Notes: generated by a model not told the origin, from the sequence alone. DNA of 64,000 nt from Thermodesulfobacteriota bacterium (GCA_034189135.1 JAXHVO010000049.1:1-64000), one strand, 5' to 3'. Counted from the first letter of the stretch, positions 17,410 to 26,877 are shown. Numbers and translations: made by a program.

Positions 17410-17436
17410 ATCACCATGGCTTTCTTATTCATATGT

Positions 17437-17583
17437 TTACCCCATTTTGCTAACCGCCTGTTTAACTTCATCCACATGCCATCTCGCTTTAATCACTTTG
17501 GTCCCTTTTCTTACGGAAAGTATCCTTGGTGCTATCCCCGTTTCGGCTATGGTCCGCCCCTCGAATAGGCCCGCTTCCGCCAT
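17437..17583 (-). CDS. Possible 48-residue protein or gene remnant
   Basis: A minus-strand frame from ATG 17583 to TAA 17437 gives a protein-like peptide (EGRTIAETGIAPRIL, then KVIKARWHVDEVKQAVS). The same frame stays open upstream for another 19 codons to a TAG, with a GGAGGT near 17645, so the true start may be a non-ATG codon. It sits between two co-directional membrane protein genes. The composition is typical of coding DNA, but I recognise no family. It could be the tail of a decayed gene. Confidence 0.4.
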   Translation of the reverse strand: MAEAGLFEGRTIAETGIAPRILSVRKGTKVIKARWHVDEVKQAVSKMG

Positions 17584-17654
17584 ATAAAAGTGGCTAAGGA
17601 GCAATTCCAAATGCTTTTTTCTATCTATGGCATTTGGCTAATATACCTCCGATG

Positions 17655-18320
17655 TTACCTCTCCGATCTTTTTACCAGTCCCACTGAAAATGCCAGTAAA
17701 AATTGGGCGGTGTAATATAACGGAAGCCCGATGAGGCGATTATAAAAATGCTCCATGACGAATCGCTGATGCGCCACGAATATATCTGAAACATAGAAAG
17801 ACATTGCGCCCGCCAAGATAAGCCAGGCGCCCAACCTTGGAACTTCGGGGTTGCGAAACACCGCCCACGCACCGGCCACCATCAGGGAAATCACCACAAT
17901 ATAGAATGTAACCGGCACGAGCATATTTCCCAAATGGGGTAAAAGCCACAGGTAAATGCATCCACTGATCGCGGTGACCAGGATGTTAACCGGATTGATC
18001 CAGTACACGCACCGGGTAAGGATAGTAAACGCACCAATATATAGTACATGACCCGCAAGAAAGGCCACCAGCCCGACTCTGAAAGCGGTCAACCCTGGCA
18101 AAGCCAGACACACATCTCCCATAAGTCCGAAAATAAGTCCTATAAGAACCAATTTGAAATATCTGGGTAAGCTCTTGGGTTGGGTCACCGCGATGATTAC
18201 GAATAGAATAGAAAGTGGCGTCTTGAACATCAACACCAACCAGTTGTTTCCGGTACTCTCCGCCCCCACAAGGGCAACCAGAAGGCTGACCGCGACAAAG
18301 ATCAACAGATTCCTAAGCAT
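17655..18320 (-). CDS. YhhN family protein, probable lysoplasmalogenase
   Basis: 221 residues with about eight membrane helices and the YhhN/TMEM86 signature GDVCLALP near residue 68, followed by LVAFLAGHVLYIGAF. TMEM86 members hydrolyse the vinyl ether bond of lysoplasmalogens; anaerobic bacteria commonly contain plasmalogens, so the activity is plausible. Activity of bacterial members is less well established. The start has GGAGGG upstream. Confidence 0.78.
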   Translation of the reverse strand: MLRNLLIFVAVSLLVALVGAESTGNNWLVLMFKTPLSILFVIIAVTQPKSLPRYFKLVLIGLIFGLMGDVCLALPGLTAFRVGLVAFLAGHVLYIGAFTILTRCVYWINPVNILVTAISGCIYLWLLPHLGNMLVPVTFYIVVISLMVAGAWAVFRNPEVPRLGAWLILAGAMSFYVSDIFVAHQRFVMEHFYNRLIGLPLYYTAQFLLAFSVGLVKRSER

Positions 18321-18410
18321 TTGCCCTCCTTTACTGCCCGTTTCTCTTTACAAGGGTATGGCTATTCTTAGGCCTGGTTTTATCCAGTGAAGAAAATACA
18401 GATTGAAAAA

Positions 18411-20366
18411 CTAGTTCGATTTTTCCATCAAGCGCCTCTGTTCCAAACGCGATTTGAGTTTGGAAAACTTATTCATGTCGGTATGGGGCAGGAACAAAGC
18501 CGCCACATAATGATCCATATAGGAAGCCGTTTCCGATAACTCAAAATTGGTCATCTTTTTGGTCACCTCTCCCACATCCATACGAATGTGGTTGGACAGC
18601 GCGCTCATTCTTGCACCCATCAGTGAGCTGTTTCCAATAAAGGTAATCTTACCCGGATCCATTTCTGGCAGCAGACCGATGGTCATCGCTTTTTCCAAAT
18701 CCACATAGCTGCCAAATCCTCCGGCCAGGATAATATGTTCTATCATTTCCATATCCATTCCCACTTCATCCAGAAGGGTCTGAGCTCCGCTGTATATGGC
18801 CCCTTTGGCCCGAATGAGGTTTTCAATGTCGATTTCCGTCAAAACAATATCTCTGTCAATCTGGGTATCCTCTTTCCAGGCAACCACATATTCCCATACA
18901 CCATCGGTCTCACGGATACGCTGTGTTTTCAAGTCCCGGTTGAATTTTCCCTGATTGTCAATAATCCCCATTTCAAACATGGTCGCCACCATGATGATCA
19001 GCCCGGAACCGCATATACCCTTGGGCCTTGTATTTCCGATGGTGATATTCATCGGTTCCAGGGTTATGGGGTTTACCGAAAAATCTTCAATTGCCCCTTT
19101 GGCCGCACGCATGCCGAACTGTATCCCCCCACCCTCAAATGCCGGACCGGCGGAACAGGCGGCGCAGGCAAGCCAGTCTTGGTTGCCGATCACAATTTCG
19201 GCATTGGTGCCAATATCCATGAAAAGGGTTAATTCTTCACTTCGGTAAATACCGGAACCCATCACACCGGCAACAATATCTCCTCCCACATAGCTTGAAA
19301 TTTGCGGGTAGACCAGGGCTTCAACATGATCCCCCAGGTCAAGACCCAAACTTACTGCGTTTATCGGTGGATAAATGGTCGCCGCCGGCACATAGGGGCC
19401 ACGCCGGATGTACCTTGGATTCACTTTTAAAAACAGCTGGCTCATGGTGGTGTTCCCGGCCAGGGTAATGGTCGACACCTCGTCACGCTCAATCTTGCCC
19501 TGCTTAATAATTTTACCAATGATATGATTAATCGATTTAATAACCACTTCGTGGAGCTTTTCCAGGCCGCCGGGCTTTTCCGCATACACAATCCGAGTGA
19601 TCACATCCTCTCCATAGCTGATCTGTCGGTTAAAATCACCGGCCTGAGCGATGATGTTGCCGTTGGTAAGATCGATTAGTTCACCATAAACCGTTGTTGT
19701 TCCGATATCCACGGCAATGGCAAAACTCCGGTTGGTGGTATCTCCCGGCTCCACATGAATGATGTTTGATTTCCTGCCTTTCTGGACAGGCCGGGAAAGG
19801 GTCGCCGTCACTTTAAAATTATCTTCCCTGAGCACATCCGGCAGTTTTCGAATCACCGGAAGACTGACTACCAGGCGGTGCTCATCATGGTTCAGTTTCA
19901 AAAATCCGATCAGCCGGGTGGTGTCCGGGAGGTTATCCTGTTTGGAAGGTTCCGGCAGTTCAAGATATTTCTTCTCCACCGGCGGTACGAAAAGCCCCTC
20001 TTCTTTTAATGCCTCAAAATCCGGCTGCTTTATAAGTGCCGTTCGCCTGGCGGTGCTTTGCATATTCAGCACCTTTGCATCCACCTCTGACTCCACAGGG
20101 ACGCGAACCGTCACATTTCCTCGAATGATGGATTTACAGGCCAGACGATACCCTTTTTCTATATCAGCCTTACTCAGCTTCTCGCTAATTCCCCCCTCTA
20201 TATTTCCCTGTTCTATAATGACACGGCATTTCCCACAGACCCCCTCCCCTCCACAGGAGGCATTTATATGGACTCCGGCTTCCATGGCCGCCCGTATCAG
20301 ACGCTCACCGTCCTCAACCCTGATCTCCTTGTTGTGTGGAAGAAATAATACTTTGTAATCACTCAT
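18411..20366 (-). CDS. RACo-like ATP-dependent activator of corrinoid proteins
   Basis: 651 residues. The N-terminus is a plant-type 2Fe-2S ferredoxin domain (CGGEGVCGKC near residue 39, fourth Cys near residue 76). The rest is a linker plus the ASKHA-type RACo/DUF4445 region: DIGTTTVYGELIDL near residue 219, MDIGTNAEIVIGN near residue 387, and CGSGLI and GGFGSYVDLEKA near the C-terminus. Such proteins use ATP to reduce Co(II) corrinoid proteins back to active Co(I) in the Wood-Ljungdahl pathway or methyltransferase systems. No methyltransferase or corrinoid protein gene is next to it, so its partner is not shown. Confidence 0.87.
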   Translation of the reverse strand: MSDYKVLFLPHNKEIRVEDGERLIRAAMEAGVHINASCGGEGVCGKCRVIIEQGNIEGGISEKLSKADIEKGYRLACKSIIRGNVTVRVPVESEVDAKVLNMQSTARRTALIKQPDFEALKEEGLFVPPVEKKYLELPEPSKQDNLPDTTRLIGFLKLNHDEHRLVVSLPVIRKLPDVLREDNFKVTATLSRPVQKGRKSNIIHVEPGDTTNRSFAIAVDIGTTTVYGELIDLTNGNIIAQAGDFNRQISYGEDVITRIVYAEKPGGLEKLHEVVIKSINHIIGKIIKQGKIERDEVSTITLAGNTTMSQLFLKVNPRYIRRGPYVPAATIYPPINAVSLGLDLGDHVEALVYPQISSYVGGDIVAGVMGSGIYRSEELTLFMDIGTNAEIVIGNQDWLACAACSAGPAFEGGGIQFGMRAAKGAIEDFSVNPITLEPMNITIGNTRPKGICGSGLIIMVATMFEMGIIDNQGKFNRDLKTQRIRETDGVWEYVVAWKEDTQIDRDIVLTEIDIENLIRAKGAIYSGAQTLLDEVGMDMEMIEHIILAGGFGSYVDLEKAMTIGLLPEMDPGKITFIGNSSLMGARMSALSNHIRMDVGEVTKKMTNFELSETASYMDHYVAALFLPHTDMNKFSKLKSRLEQRRLMEKSN

Positions 20367-20406
20367 TGATATGACTCCTTTTTATCTGGTGCATTAACAA
20401 ATAGGG

Positions 20407-21156
20407 TTAGCCATTGTTTTTTCTTTTATTGGGTGGATGATACGGGGTGGGAGCCGGTTGCGGAACCGGAATCTTCCTGGGATCAGGATATTGATCACGA
20501 AGTTTAAACCATTGGTCAACCTGATAAGTTAAATGAAGTAAACGAGCATTTATAATTTTTCGATACTTTTCCAATTGTTCCTTGCTATCACTTGCAGGAA
20601 CATAAATCGGTTCTCGATCAATGATCATAACCAATTTAGAAAAGGGTGTTGGGATAATGGTACGATCCCAGCTATTCACTCGAATATTCGATTCGGCATA
20701 CCATATATGCAGAAGAATCGGTGCACCGGTTCTGGCTGCAGCCTTAACTATTCCGTGTTTAGAAACATAAGGTGGACCTTTGGGGCCGTCAATAGCAAGC
20801 CCGCCTACATTTCCTCTTTTAACATGTTCAATAAATATCTCTAAAGCCTCCTGCCCTCCTTTACCAATACCGCTGCTCCCCCGTGGTGTAACATATCCAA
20901 AAAACCGCAAAAGAGAGGTTAATAACTCACCATCCCGGCTGCGGCTTGTCATCAACGCTCCGTTTAAATTTCTAAAATAGTATACCGTAAAGAGCATCGA
21001 CCGGTGCCAACTGGCACTAAGTGCTCTGCCTTGATTTTCACGGATACATTTTGTTAATTCCCTGTGGCCAAAAATATACTTCCTACAGGAAATAAATAAT
21101 AAGTACATCAATATCCAAACAAAAAAACTTCCGCAAAACGCTGCCAATTTATTCAT
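20407..21156 (-). CDS. DUF374 lysophospholipid acyltransferase-like protein
   Basis: 249 residues. An N-terminal membrane anchor (about 5-25) precedes a DUF374 domain: SWHRSML near residue 49, SRSRDGELL near residue 72, and AIDGPKGPP near residue 125, the family's signature. DUF374 proteins belong to the PlsC-like acyltransferase superfamily and often act on lipid A or similar lipids. The C-terminus is Pro- and Lys-rich. It follows the RACo gene's start by about 40 bases on the same strand. Confidence 0.8.
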   Translation of the reverse strand: MNKLAAFCGSFFVWILMYLLFISCRKYIFGHRELTKCIRENQGRALSASWHRSMLFTVYYFRNLNGALMTSRSRDGELLTSLLRFFGYVTPRGSSGIGKGGQEALEIFIEHVKRGNVGGLAIDGPKGPPYVSKHGIVKAAARTGAPILLHIWYAESNIRVNSWDRTIIPTPFSKLVMIIDREPIYVPASDSKEQLEKYRKIINARLLHLTYQVDQWFKLRDQYPDPRKIPVPQPAPTPYHPPNKRKNNG

Positions 21157-21573
21157 TAAAAAATGCTTCGAATTATTTTTTTTGCTAAAAGGTTATTCTA
21201 CACGTCTTTCAATCAGTTGGGTCTATATTGAGATAATCCAATAAAGGAATGCGTTATATTTGTCAAGGTTAAGACCACGGATTGAGGCGGAAAAACTCCG
21301 GCAGAAGCTGGATCTTTGATAACCGGTAAGAGTTGTTAACTTTTTATCAAATTGTTAATTAAAATTAGGTAAACTTTTTCCCTTACAGACTTAATTTAGG
21401 CATTTTATTCCCACAGTTTTAGATCAGGAAAGGAAGACTTCTTTATAACTACTTGAAAATCAAACACATAATACAATGCAGGCAATTTGGTATAAATTTT
21501 GCTCACAACTAGTTTTAAACCAGCTTGATACTCACATTCTTCCAACTTCAAATATTATATCAAAGGATTAGAG
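21157..21573. other. Divergent intergenic region, 417 bases
   Basis: It separates the DUF374 gene (minus) from the glycosyltransferase gene (plus). Apart from a sigma54-like site at 21487-21503, it is AT-rich and holds no gene that I can support. Confidence 0.5.
21487..21503 (+). promoter_or_regulatory. Candidate sigma54 promoter
   Basis: TTTGG at 21486-21490 and TTTTGCT ending at 21503, with exactly 10 bases between the GG (21489-21490) and GC (21501-21502) dinucleotides, as required for RpoN promoters. The -24 element (TTGGTA) fits fairly and the -12 element (TTGCT) well. A transcript would start near 21514, 60 bases before the glycosyltransferase ATG. Confidence 0.4.
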
Positions 21574-22917
21574 ATGCGTAAAAACATAGGTTTTATTTCC
21601 ACTCGCTTTTCCGGAACTGACGGAGTTTCCTTGGAGTCGAGCAAATGGGCCGAAGTTTTTGAAAATAGCGGACACTGCTGTTTCTGGTTCGCAGGAAAAC
21701 TGGATAGAGAAAAGGAAAAAAGTTTTCTTGTCCCTGAAGCACATTTTCAGCATAAACAAAATGTATGGATTAACCAAAGGGTTTTGGGCGAAAAAAAAAG
21801 AGAATCTTCCGTAACTGAATCGATTCACGCTTTAAGATCGTATTTAAAATTTAAACTTGAAACATTTATCGCTCGGTTTAACATCGAGCTTTTAGTCGTT
21901 GAAAACGCCCTGACTATCCCGATGAACATTCCCCTGGGCATCGCTTTGGCGGAATACATTTCTGAAACACAAATTCCCACCATTGCCCATCACCATGATT
22001 TTTACTGGGAAAGGACCCGGTTTTCCGTCAATGCCGTTGGCGAATATCTTACCATGGCGTTCCCTCCTAACCTTCCCAATATTCAACATGTGGTGATTAA
22101 TTCTGCCGCACAAAAAGAACTGGCCCATCGCCGGGGAATTTCGGCTACAATTATTCCCAATGTTCTGGATTTTGAAAATCCTCCTTTAATGAATGGAAAA
22201 CGTACCAAGGATTTTGACAAAAAATTTGGATTGAAAGTGGATCACACCATGATTTTACAACCGACCCGGATGATAAGGAGAAAAGGGATCGAACTTGCCA
22301 TAGAACTGGTCAAGGCGTTGGATAGTAAGCGCTGCAAACTGATTATATCCCATGAATACGGAGACGAGGGACTGGAATACGTGGAATGGATTAAAGAACA
22401 CGCATCCGATCATGGGGTAGATCTTCGTATTGCGGAAAGCGATATTGCAAGCCCGTGGAACAATAACGGAGACCATCAACAGAATTGTTCTCTGTGGAAC
22501 GTCTATCGCCATGCAGATTTTATTACCTTCCCCAGTCTTGCGGAGGGATTCGGCAATGCCTTTCTTGAAGCCATTTATTTTAAGAAACCGATACTGATCA
22601 ACCGCTACGATACTTATGTCACGGATATCGAGCCCAAAGGGTTTGACCTGGTTGCCATTGACGGATTTTTAACCAGAAAGGCAGTTCAAAGCGTGAGGGA
22701 TATATTAAGCTCGCCCATACGAAGAAAAAGAATGGTGGATAAAAATTATGAAATTGCCTCTGCCTGCTATTCCTACTCCGTGCTTCGAAAGCACCTCAAT
22801 ACCATGATACAGAGTATCTTCGGCGACAGCGCCCCCCGGATATGCTTTGAACCGACCTGTCGACAGCACAAGCCATGCTTAAAGGAAAAGAAGTATCCTG
22901 CCCAGGTATCTGGATAA
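21574..22917 (+). CDS. GT4-type glycosyltransferase
   Basis: 447 residues with a GT-B fold. The N-terminal domain starts with the acceptor-side strand (FISTRFSGTDGVSLES). The C-terminal domain has PTRMIRRKGIELAIEL near residue 230 and the nucleotide-sugar EX7E motif in SLAEGFGNAFLEAIY near residue 321. It would transfer a sugar from a nucleotide donor to an unknown acceptor. The C-terminal 20 residues contain two Cys and many basic residues. No other glycan genes are adjacent. Confidence 0.82.
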   Translation: MRKNIGFISTRFSGTDGVSLESSKWAEVFENSGHCCFWFAGKLDREKEKSFLVPEAHFQHKQNVWINQRVLGEKKRESSVTESIHALRSYLKFKLETFIARFNIELLVVENALTIPMNIPLGIALAEYISETQIPTIAHHHDFYWERTRFSVNAVGEYLTMAFPPNLPNIQHVVINSAAQKELAHRRGISATIIPNVLDFENPPLMNGKRTKDFDKKFGLKVDHTMILQPTRMIRRKGIELAIELVKALDSKRCKLIISHEYGDEGLEYVEWIKEHASDHGVDLRIAESDIASPWNNNGDHQQNCSLWNVYRHADFITFPSLAEGFGNAFLEAIYFKKPILINRYDTYVTDIEPKGFDLVAIDGFLTRKAVQSVRDILSSPIRRKRMVDKNYEIASACYSYSVLRKHLNTMIQSIFGDSAPRICFEPTCRQHKPCLKEKKYPAQVSG

Positions 22918-23006
22918 AAGCTGTCTGCATTTATCACCTGCATACCTTTCACAAAAAGTATGTTTTATTAATTCGATTATATTGGTATAGTCTTTCCCAT
23001 AAACAT

Positions 23007-23032
23007 TTTCCGTTTTAAATGATGAAAAACTC
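23007..23032 (-). repeat. Dispersed 28-bp repeat, copy R1
   Basis: The minus strand reads GAGTTTTTCATCATTTAAAACGGAA, matching the copies at 26089 and 48660 with only one or two changes. It sits in the gap between the glycosyltransferase and EcsC genes. Confidence 0.65.
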
Positions 23033-23090
23033 GTATAGAAGAAATCGTATAGAAAGAACAGTTTAACCATTTTATAATTAAAGGAAAATC

Positions 23091-23870
23091 ATGAATTTTC
23101 AGCAAGCAGATTTGAATGATTTAATAAAAGCAAAGACGTTACTGGAGCACCCGGGTATTGCAGCAAAAATCACCCATTTACTTGGTACCCCAATCGAGAA
23201 AGGATTTGGCCTTCTGCCGGAAAATTGGAACGTAAAAATCGGGGAAGTAACCCAGGAAGCACTATCCAAGGCAATTCATGCAGCAGTTTTTACCATGAAA
23301 GATTCGCAGGGTAAAGACGCATCAAATATCTGGCATAAAATAGCGGTGGCAACCACAGGTGGCCTGGGAGGTTTCTTTGGACTGCCGGCATTGGCAGTAG
23401 AACTGCCCATATCTACCACCATCATGCTTCGATCCATCGCTGATATTGCGAGAAGCGAAGGTGAAACAATCAGTAGCATTGAGTCTCAACTGGCGTGTAT
23501 CGAGGTATTTGCTTTAGGTGGGTCCAGCCAAGCTGATGATGCTGCTGAATCGGGTTATTTCGCCGTTCGTGCAGCATTGGCACGATCGGTGACAAAGGCG
23601 GCTGAATATCTAACAGAAAAAGGTCTGGCTGAAGAAGGCGCCCCTGCTCTTGTTCGGCTGATCATGCAGATTGCAGAGCGCTTCAGTATTCAAGTATCGG
23701 AAAAAGCTGCAGCGCAAGCAGTTCCTGCCATAGGAGCGGCAGGAGGAGCCATTATCAATACATTATTTATTGATCATTTTCAGGATATGGCCCGTGGTCA
23801 TTTTATCATACGTCGCCTGGAAAGAAAATATGGGAAAGCAACCGTGGAAGCGACATACAAGAGTGTTTAG
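23091..23870 (+). CDS. EcsC family protein
   Basis: 259 residues with the EcsC-domain pattern: a Gly-rich hydrophobic segment TTGGLGGFFGLPALAVE near residue 85, the ELPISTTIMLRSIADIAR helix, and a second Ala/Gly-rich segment, AVPAIGAAGGAIINT, near residue 210. EcsC proteins are membrane-associated and their function is unknown; they were named after a gene in the Bacillus ecs operon. The ATG at 23091 follows AAAGGAAA. Confidence 0.75.
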   Translation: MNFQQADLNDLIKAKTLLEHPGIAAKITHLLGTPIEKGFGLLPENWNVKIGEVTQEALSKAIHAAVFTMKDSQGKDASNIWHKIAVATTGGLGGFFGLPALAVELPISTTIMLRSIADIARSEGETISSIESQLACIEVFALGGSSQADDAAESGYFAVRAALARSVTKAAEYLTEKGLAEEGAPALVRLIMQIAERFSIQVSEKAAAQAVPAIGAAGGAIINTLFIDHFQDMARGHFIIRRLERKYGKATVEATYKSV

Positions 23871-23905
23871 AAGCGGTCGGTGGCCGGTAAAATAATATGC
23901 GGCTC

Positions 23906-25588
23906 TTATTGATTATCTTCAATCCACGGAAAGTTTAAATTAAAAGTTGACCCTACACCCACTTTGGATTTCGCTGTGAGTGTTCCCCCCAATCTTTCCG
24001 CAAATCTCTGCACTATGGGCAACCCGAGACCTGAGCCTTTGGTGCCTTTGGTGGTAAAAAAGAGCTGAAATACTGCATTCATCCGGTCTGGTTCGATCCC
24101 GCAACCATTGTCGCTGACAGCGATGTTGAGATGATTTTGTTCGTCAATACTTGTCGAAATAGTAATGATACTTTTGTTTTTCTCTTTAACCGCATCATTG
24201 GCGTTGACCAACAGGTTGAGCAGGGCGCGCTGCAAACCGGATTCATCCATCATCCATTTCCTGAGATTTGGATCAAGGTCCACCACCAATTTATTTCCCT
24301 TGTCGTTAAGATCGTCTTGAAAAACACGACGATAATTGAGCACTAGCGAATTAATATCAAGCAACTCCAATTTAACTGGATGCACACGTGTAAAATCGAG
24401 CATATCGGTGGATAGTTTGTTTATCTGATCAAGGTATCGGCTTAAAACCTGCCAGATTTTTTGCAGCTTTTTATCCGCCTTACCGTTTACATACGTACTC
24501 ATCAATTCTTCAGCGCCCTGATTGATATGCTGCAAATTTTTGATATTATGAGCCATATTTGTGATGGTCAGGCCCACGGCCGCCATTTTTTCGTTCTGTA
24601 AAGCCTCTTTCTGTAAACGATGATTCTCTATGGTGAAGGCCATTTCATTTGCTACAGCGGCGGTAAATTCCAGATCGTTTTGGGTAAAAGCATCCATTAT
24701 CTGGCTGGTATCCAGATGAAACACGCCGATTACTCTCTCTCTGACCATGAGCGGGACACACAAAATGGAATTAAGATCATGCACCATGATGGATTCCCCC
24801 GTTTCAAAACGGGAATCATCCATGGCATCCCGGCTGACCAATGCAAGTTTTTCTTTAACCACCTTGTTAATGATTGTTTTGCTGACCGGAATAACCTCTC
24901 CATCGGGATTTTTATCACGATATTTAACCACACGTGCTTCAAGAGGATCTTTTGGAGTTGATCTAAGCATAGCCACCACCCGTTCCGCTGAAGGAAGGGC
25001 GTTGAATATGAAATCGGTCCCCATATTCAAAATTTCATTCACATTTTTTGCATATCTTAATTTGTCGTTCAACCGGTACAGCAGTAACAGTCGGTTGCGA
25101 TCACTCAGCGCTTGTGCTGTACTGACGTCTTCTTCGTCTTTTGGATCAAGAAATGTCTGAGCCGCGGATTCTGCCTTGTGTGCGATCATATCAGGCAGCT
25201 GGACATCATCCTCTTGGAGAGAAACGGTATCTTCAGTGGATGCATAGGTTAAATCAGAATCAACATGCGCCGGGTCTTTGAGTGCAAATATAAAAGACCG
25301 GTCACCGAACATAATCTGGTCATTATGCTTAAGAACAATATTTTTGATTCGTTTTTTGTTTACGTACGTACCGTTATATGATTCTAAATCAGACAGAAGA
25401 TACTTGCCATCGATTAATGATATCTTTGCATGATTGCGGGATACCGATCCCTGGGCAAGATAGATGGTGTTTGATCGATTTCGCCCTATCGTTATGACAC
25501 CCGGATCAAGACGAATTGGTCTGGAAAATGTTTCTTCCGGCAGGGGAATAAGATAGACGTATGGAATATCAGGAAGATTATCCGTCAT
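23906..25588 (-). CDS. FHA-GAF sensor histidine kinase
   Basis: 560 residues, cytoplasmic. An FHA domain comes first (about 20-105: GRNRSNTIYL, SVSRNHAKIS, NGTYVN), then a GAF domain (about 175-325), a HisKA-like helix with phospho-acceptor His in NMAHNIKN (about 350), and an HATPase domain (DNGCGIEPDR, then GSGLGLPIVQRFAE). The FHA domain suggests input from a phospho-threonine protein, i.e. cross-talk with Ser/Thr kinases. It stands alone without a response regulator. The start codon overlaps the end of a short upstream frame on the same strand. Confidence 0.87.
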   Translation of the reverse strand: MTDNLPDIPYVYLIPLPEETFSRPIRLDPGVITIGRNRSNTIYLAQGSVSRNHAKISLIDGKYLLSDLESYNGTYVNKKRIKNIVLKHNDQIMFGDRSFIFALKDPAHVDSDLTYASTEDTVSLQEDDVQLPDMIAHKAESAAQTFLDPKDEEDVSTAQALSDRNRLLLLYRLNDKLRYAKNVNEILNMGTDFIFNALPSAERVVAMLRSTPKDPLEARVVKYRDKNPDGEVIPVSKTIINKVVKEKLALVSRDAMDDSRFETGESIMVHDLNSILCVPLMVRERVIGVFHLDTSQIMDAFTQNDLEFTAAVANEMAFTIENHRLQKEALQNEKMAAVGLTITNMAHNIKNLQHINQGAEELMSTYVNGKADKKLQKIWQVLSRYLDQINKLSTDMLDFTRVHPVKLELLDINSLVLNYRRVFQDDLNDKGNKLVVDLDPNLRKWMMDESGLQRALLNLLVNANDAVKEKNKSIITISTSIDEQNHLNIAVSDNGCGIEPDRMNAVFQLFFTTKGTKGSGLGLPIVQRFAERLGGTLTAKSKVGVGSTFNLNFPWIEDNQ

Positions 25589-25645
25589 AATAACACGATC
25601 CCCGGTGTTTTCCGGTCATAACGAAAGGCGCTGCCGGAATTTTTA

Positions 25646-25789
25646 TCAATCAATATCATCTTTGAGTCCGATTTTTGAAAAATCCTGTTCGGCGAAAACG
25701 GATTGGGTTGAAATCTCGATATGGGTACCATGATCGTATAAATCACCATGCTTGGTATTCTTCGTTATGAAATGCCCCTTCTCATCCAA
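25646..25789 (-). CDS. Possible 47-residue protein or decayed C-terminal fragment
   Basis: A minus-strand frame from TTG 25789 to TGA 25646 gives a polar, protein-like peptide (HFITKNTKHGDLYDHGTH, then DFSKIGLKDDID). A TAG precedes the TTG in frame by one codon and no ribosome binding site is clear, so it may be the tail of a lost gene. It lies just upstream of the FHA kinase gene on the same strand. Confidence 0.3.
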   Translation of the reverse strand: MDEKGHFITKNTKHGDLYDHGTHIEISTQSVFAEQDFSKIGLKDDID

Positions 25790-26029
25790 ATACTAAAAAG
25801 TTATATTTTATCAGATTGAGCATATATTGTCAACAAACCGTAATTCCTAGACTGACTGTTTGTTGGGATTAAAACTGAGAGGGCAATCTTTAAAAACCCA
25901 AAGGTTTAAAGGTGCCCGGTAGTTGTAAAAATATCGGCACTCACGCCAAACTCTTTTATATACAATCATCTTGTCAAAATTAAAGATACATGATAGTTTA
26001 AGATAACTATAGTCATTCCCCTAAATTTG

Positions 26030-26117
26030 TTCCGTTTTGAATGAAGAAACTGTCTGAGTGTATGAGTCTGAAGCGGACAAGTATAAGGGTTTTTCATCGT
26101 TTAAAACGGAATATATT
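26030..26117. repeat. Dispersed repeat, copy R2, as an inverted pair
   Basis: The right arm (26089-26117, GTTTTTCATCGTTTAAAACG...) is the best-preserved copy of the dispersed repeat. The left arm (26030-26050, TTCCGTTTTGAATGAAGAAAC) is a related inverted copy, so the 88 bases form a hairpin-capable unit. It resembles a small palindromic (REP/MITE-like) element. Confidence 0.65.
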
Positions 26118-26154
26118 CATTAGAAACAAACATTCGTTTTTCCATCTTAGTTTG

Positions 26155-26260
26155 GTTCGTCCGTGAAATCGCCTGTTTGCCCGGACAAACCTTAGGTTTC
26201 ATGCATCGTTGTGCCCGGTCGGCCATGAAAAATTATGACAAACAGTATCACATGAAAGGA
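26155..26260. repeat. Collapsed derivative of the MITE-like family
   Basis: GGTTCGTCCGTGAAATCG...CCCGGACAAACC (26155-26192) resembles the two ends of the 14.33-kb element joined without its middle. It is followed by the same tail found after copy 2 (TTTCATGCATCGTTG near 26198, AACAGTATCACA near 26239). The AAAGGAGA before the lipoprotein gene begins right after it, so the element abuts that gene's control region. Confidence 0.6.
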
Positions 26261-26268
26261 GACAGGCA

Positions 26269-26877
26269 GTGAAACACAGATTATTAATGATTCCCATCTT
26301 ATTAATGGTTATTATCAGTTGCAGTTATCATGTCCCATTAAGCCACCAGCTGGTTGTACCCAATTCTCCCCAACCAAAGTATGATCAAAAAATACTGGTG
26401 GTGATGTCCAGAGCACAGGCTCAGAAGGTAATAGAGTATTCTCCCCAGCTGGGTGACACCTATGTATTTAAGGGGGGACCCGCATTAAAAGACCTGGTTA
26501 TTGATATATTGGGTCAACTTTATAAAAAAGTCGCTTATGCCGAATCCAGAGATATGGCGAACACCAGCTATGATCTGGCTGTTGAAGTAAGTTTAAAAAG
26601 CCATGAGATATCAATGAATATATACAAGGGCAATACCGTAAAACTTGGCATTGATTATACCATCTATGATCCCAAAGGAACGCTTATAAAAAACATACCC
26701 ACTCACACCTCTTCAATGGATAAATACAGTGGCGGTGAGCTGGTTACAACCTTTGTGGTTGGGGCTTTTTATAATATTGGTAAAATGAAAGAAAAAACAG
26801 GTGCCGCCTGGGACAAGGCGGCAATAAACTCCATTGGAAAATTAATAGACCACCTGTTGATCATCACCAAGCCTTAG
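26269..26877 (+). CDS. Lipoprotein, YajG-like
   Basis: 202 residues with a lipoprotein signal peptide: a hydrophobic core at residues 6-16 and lipobox VIISC, so Cys18 would be lipidated. The mature part has the pattern of YajG-type lipoproteins (ILVVMSRAQ, then LKDLVIDILGQLYKKVAYAE). The role is unknown; it would sit in the cell envelope. The start at 26269 is a GTG with AAAGGAGAC upstream. It stands alone, preceded by repeats. Confidence 0.65.
   Translation: MKHRLLMIPILLMVIISCSYHVPLSHQLVVPNSPQPKYDQKILVVMSRAQAQKVIEYSPQLGDTYVFKGGPALKDLVIDILGQLYKKVAYAESRDMANTSYDLAVEVSLKSHEISMNIYKGNTVKLGIDYTIYDPKGTLIKNIPTHTSSMDKYSGGELVTTFVVGAFYNIGKMKEKTGAAWDKAAINSIGKLIDHLLIITKP

Larger units (their letters stand above)
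25589..26268. other. 680-base intergenic region rich in repeats
   Basis: It contains a short minus-strand frame (25646-25789), a perfect 8-bp inverted repeat (CAACAAAC at 25832-25839, GTTTGTTG at 25857-25864), the dispersed repeat pair (26030-26117) and the collapsed MITE derivative (26155-26255). No well-supported gene is present. Confidence 0.55.

Noticed and set aside
25829-25843. 15-base exact match TGTCAACAAACCGTA shared with 55673-55687
   Set aside because: In a 64-kb AT-rich window a few 15-base matches are expected by chance, and the flanks are unrelated.
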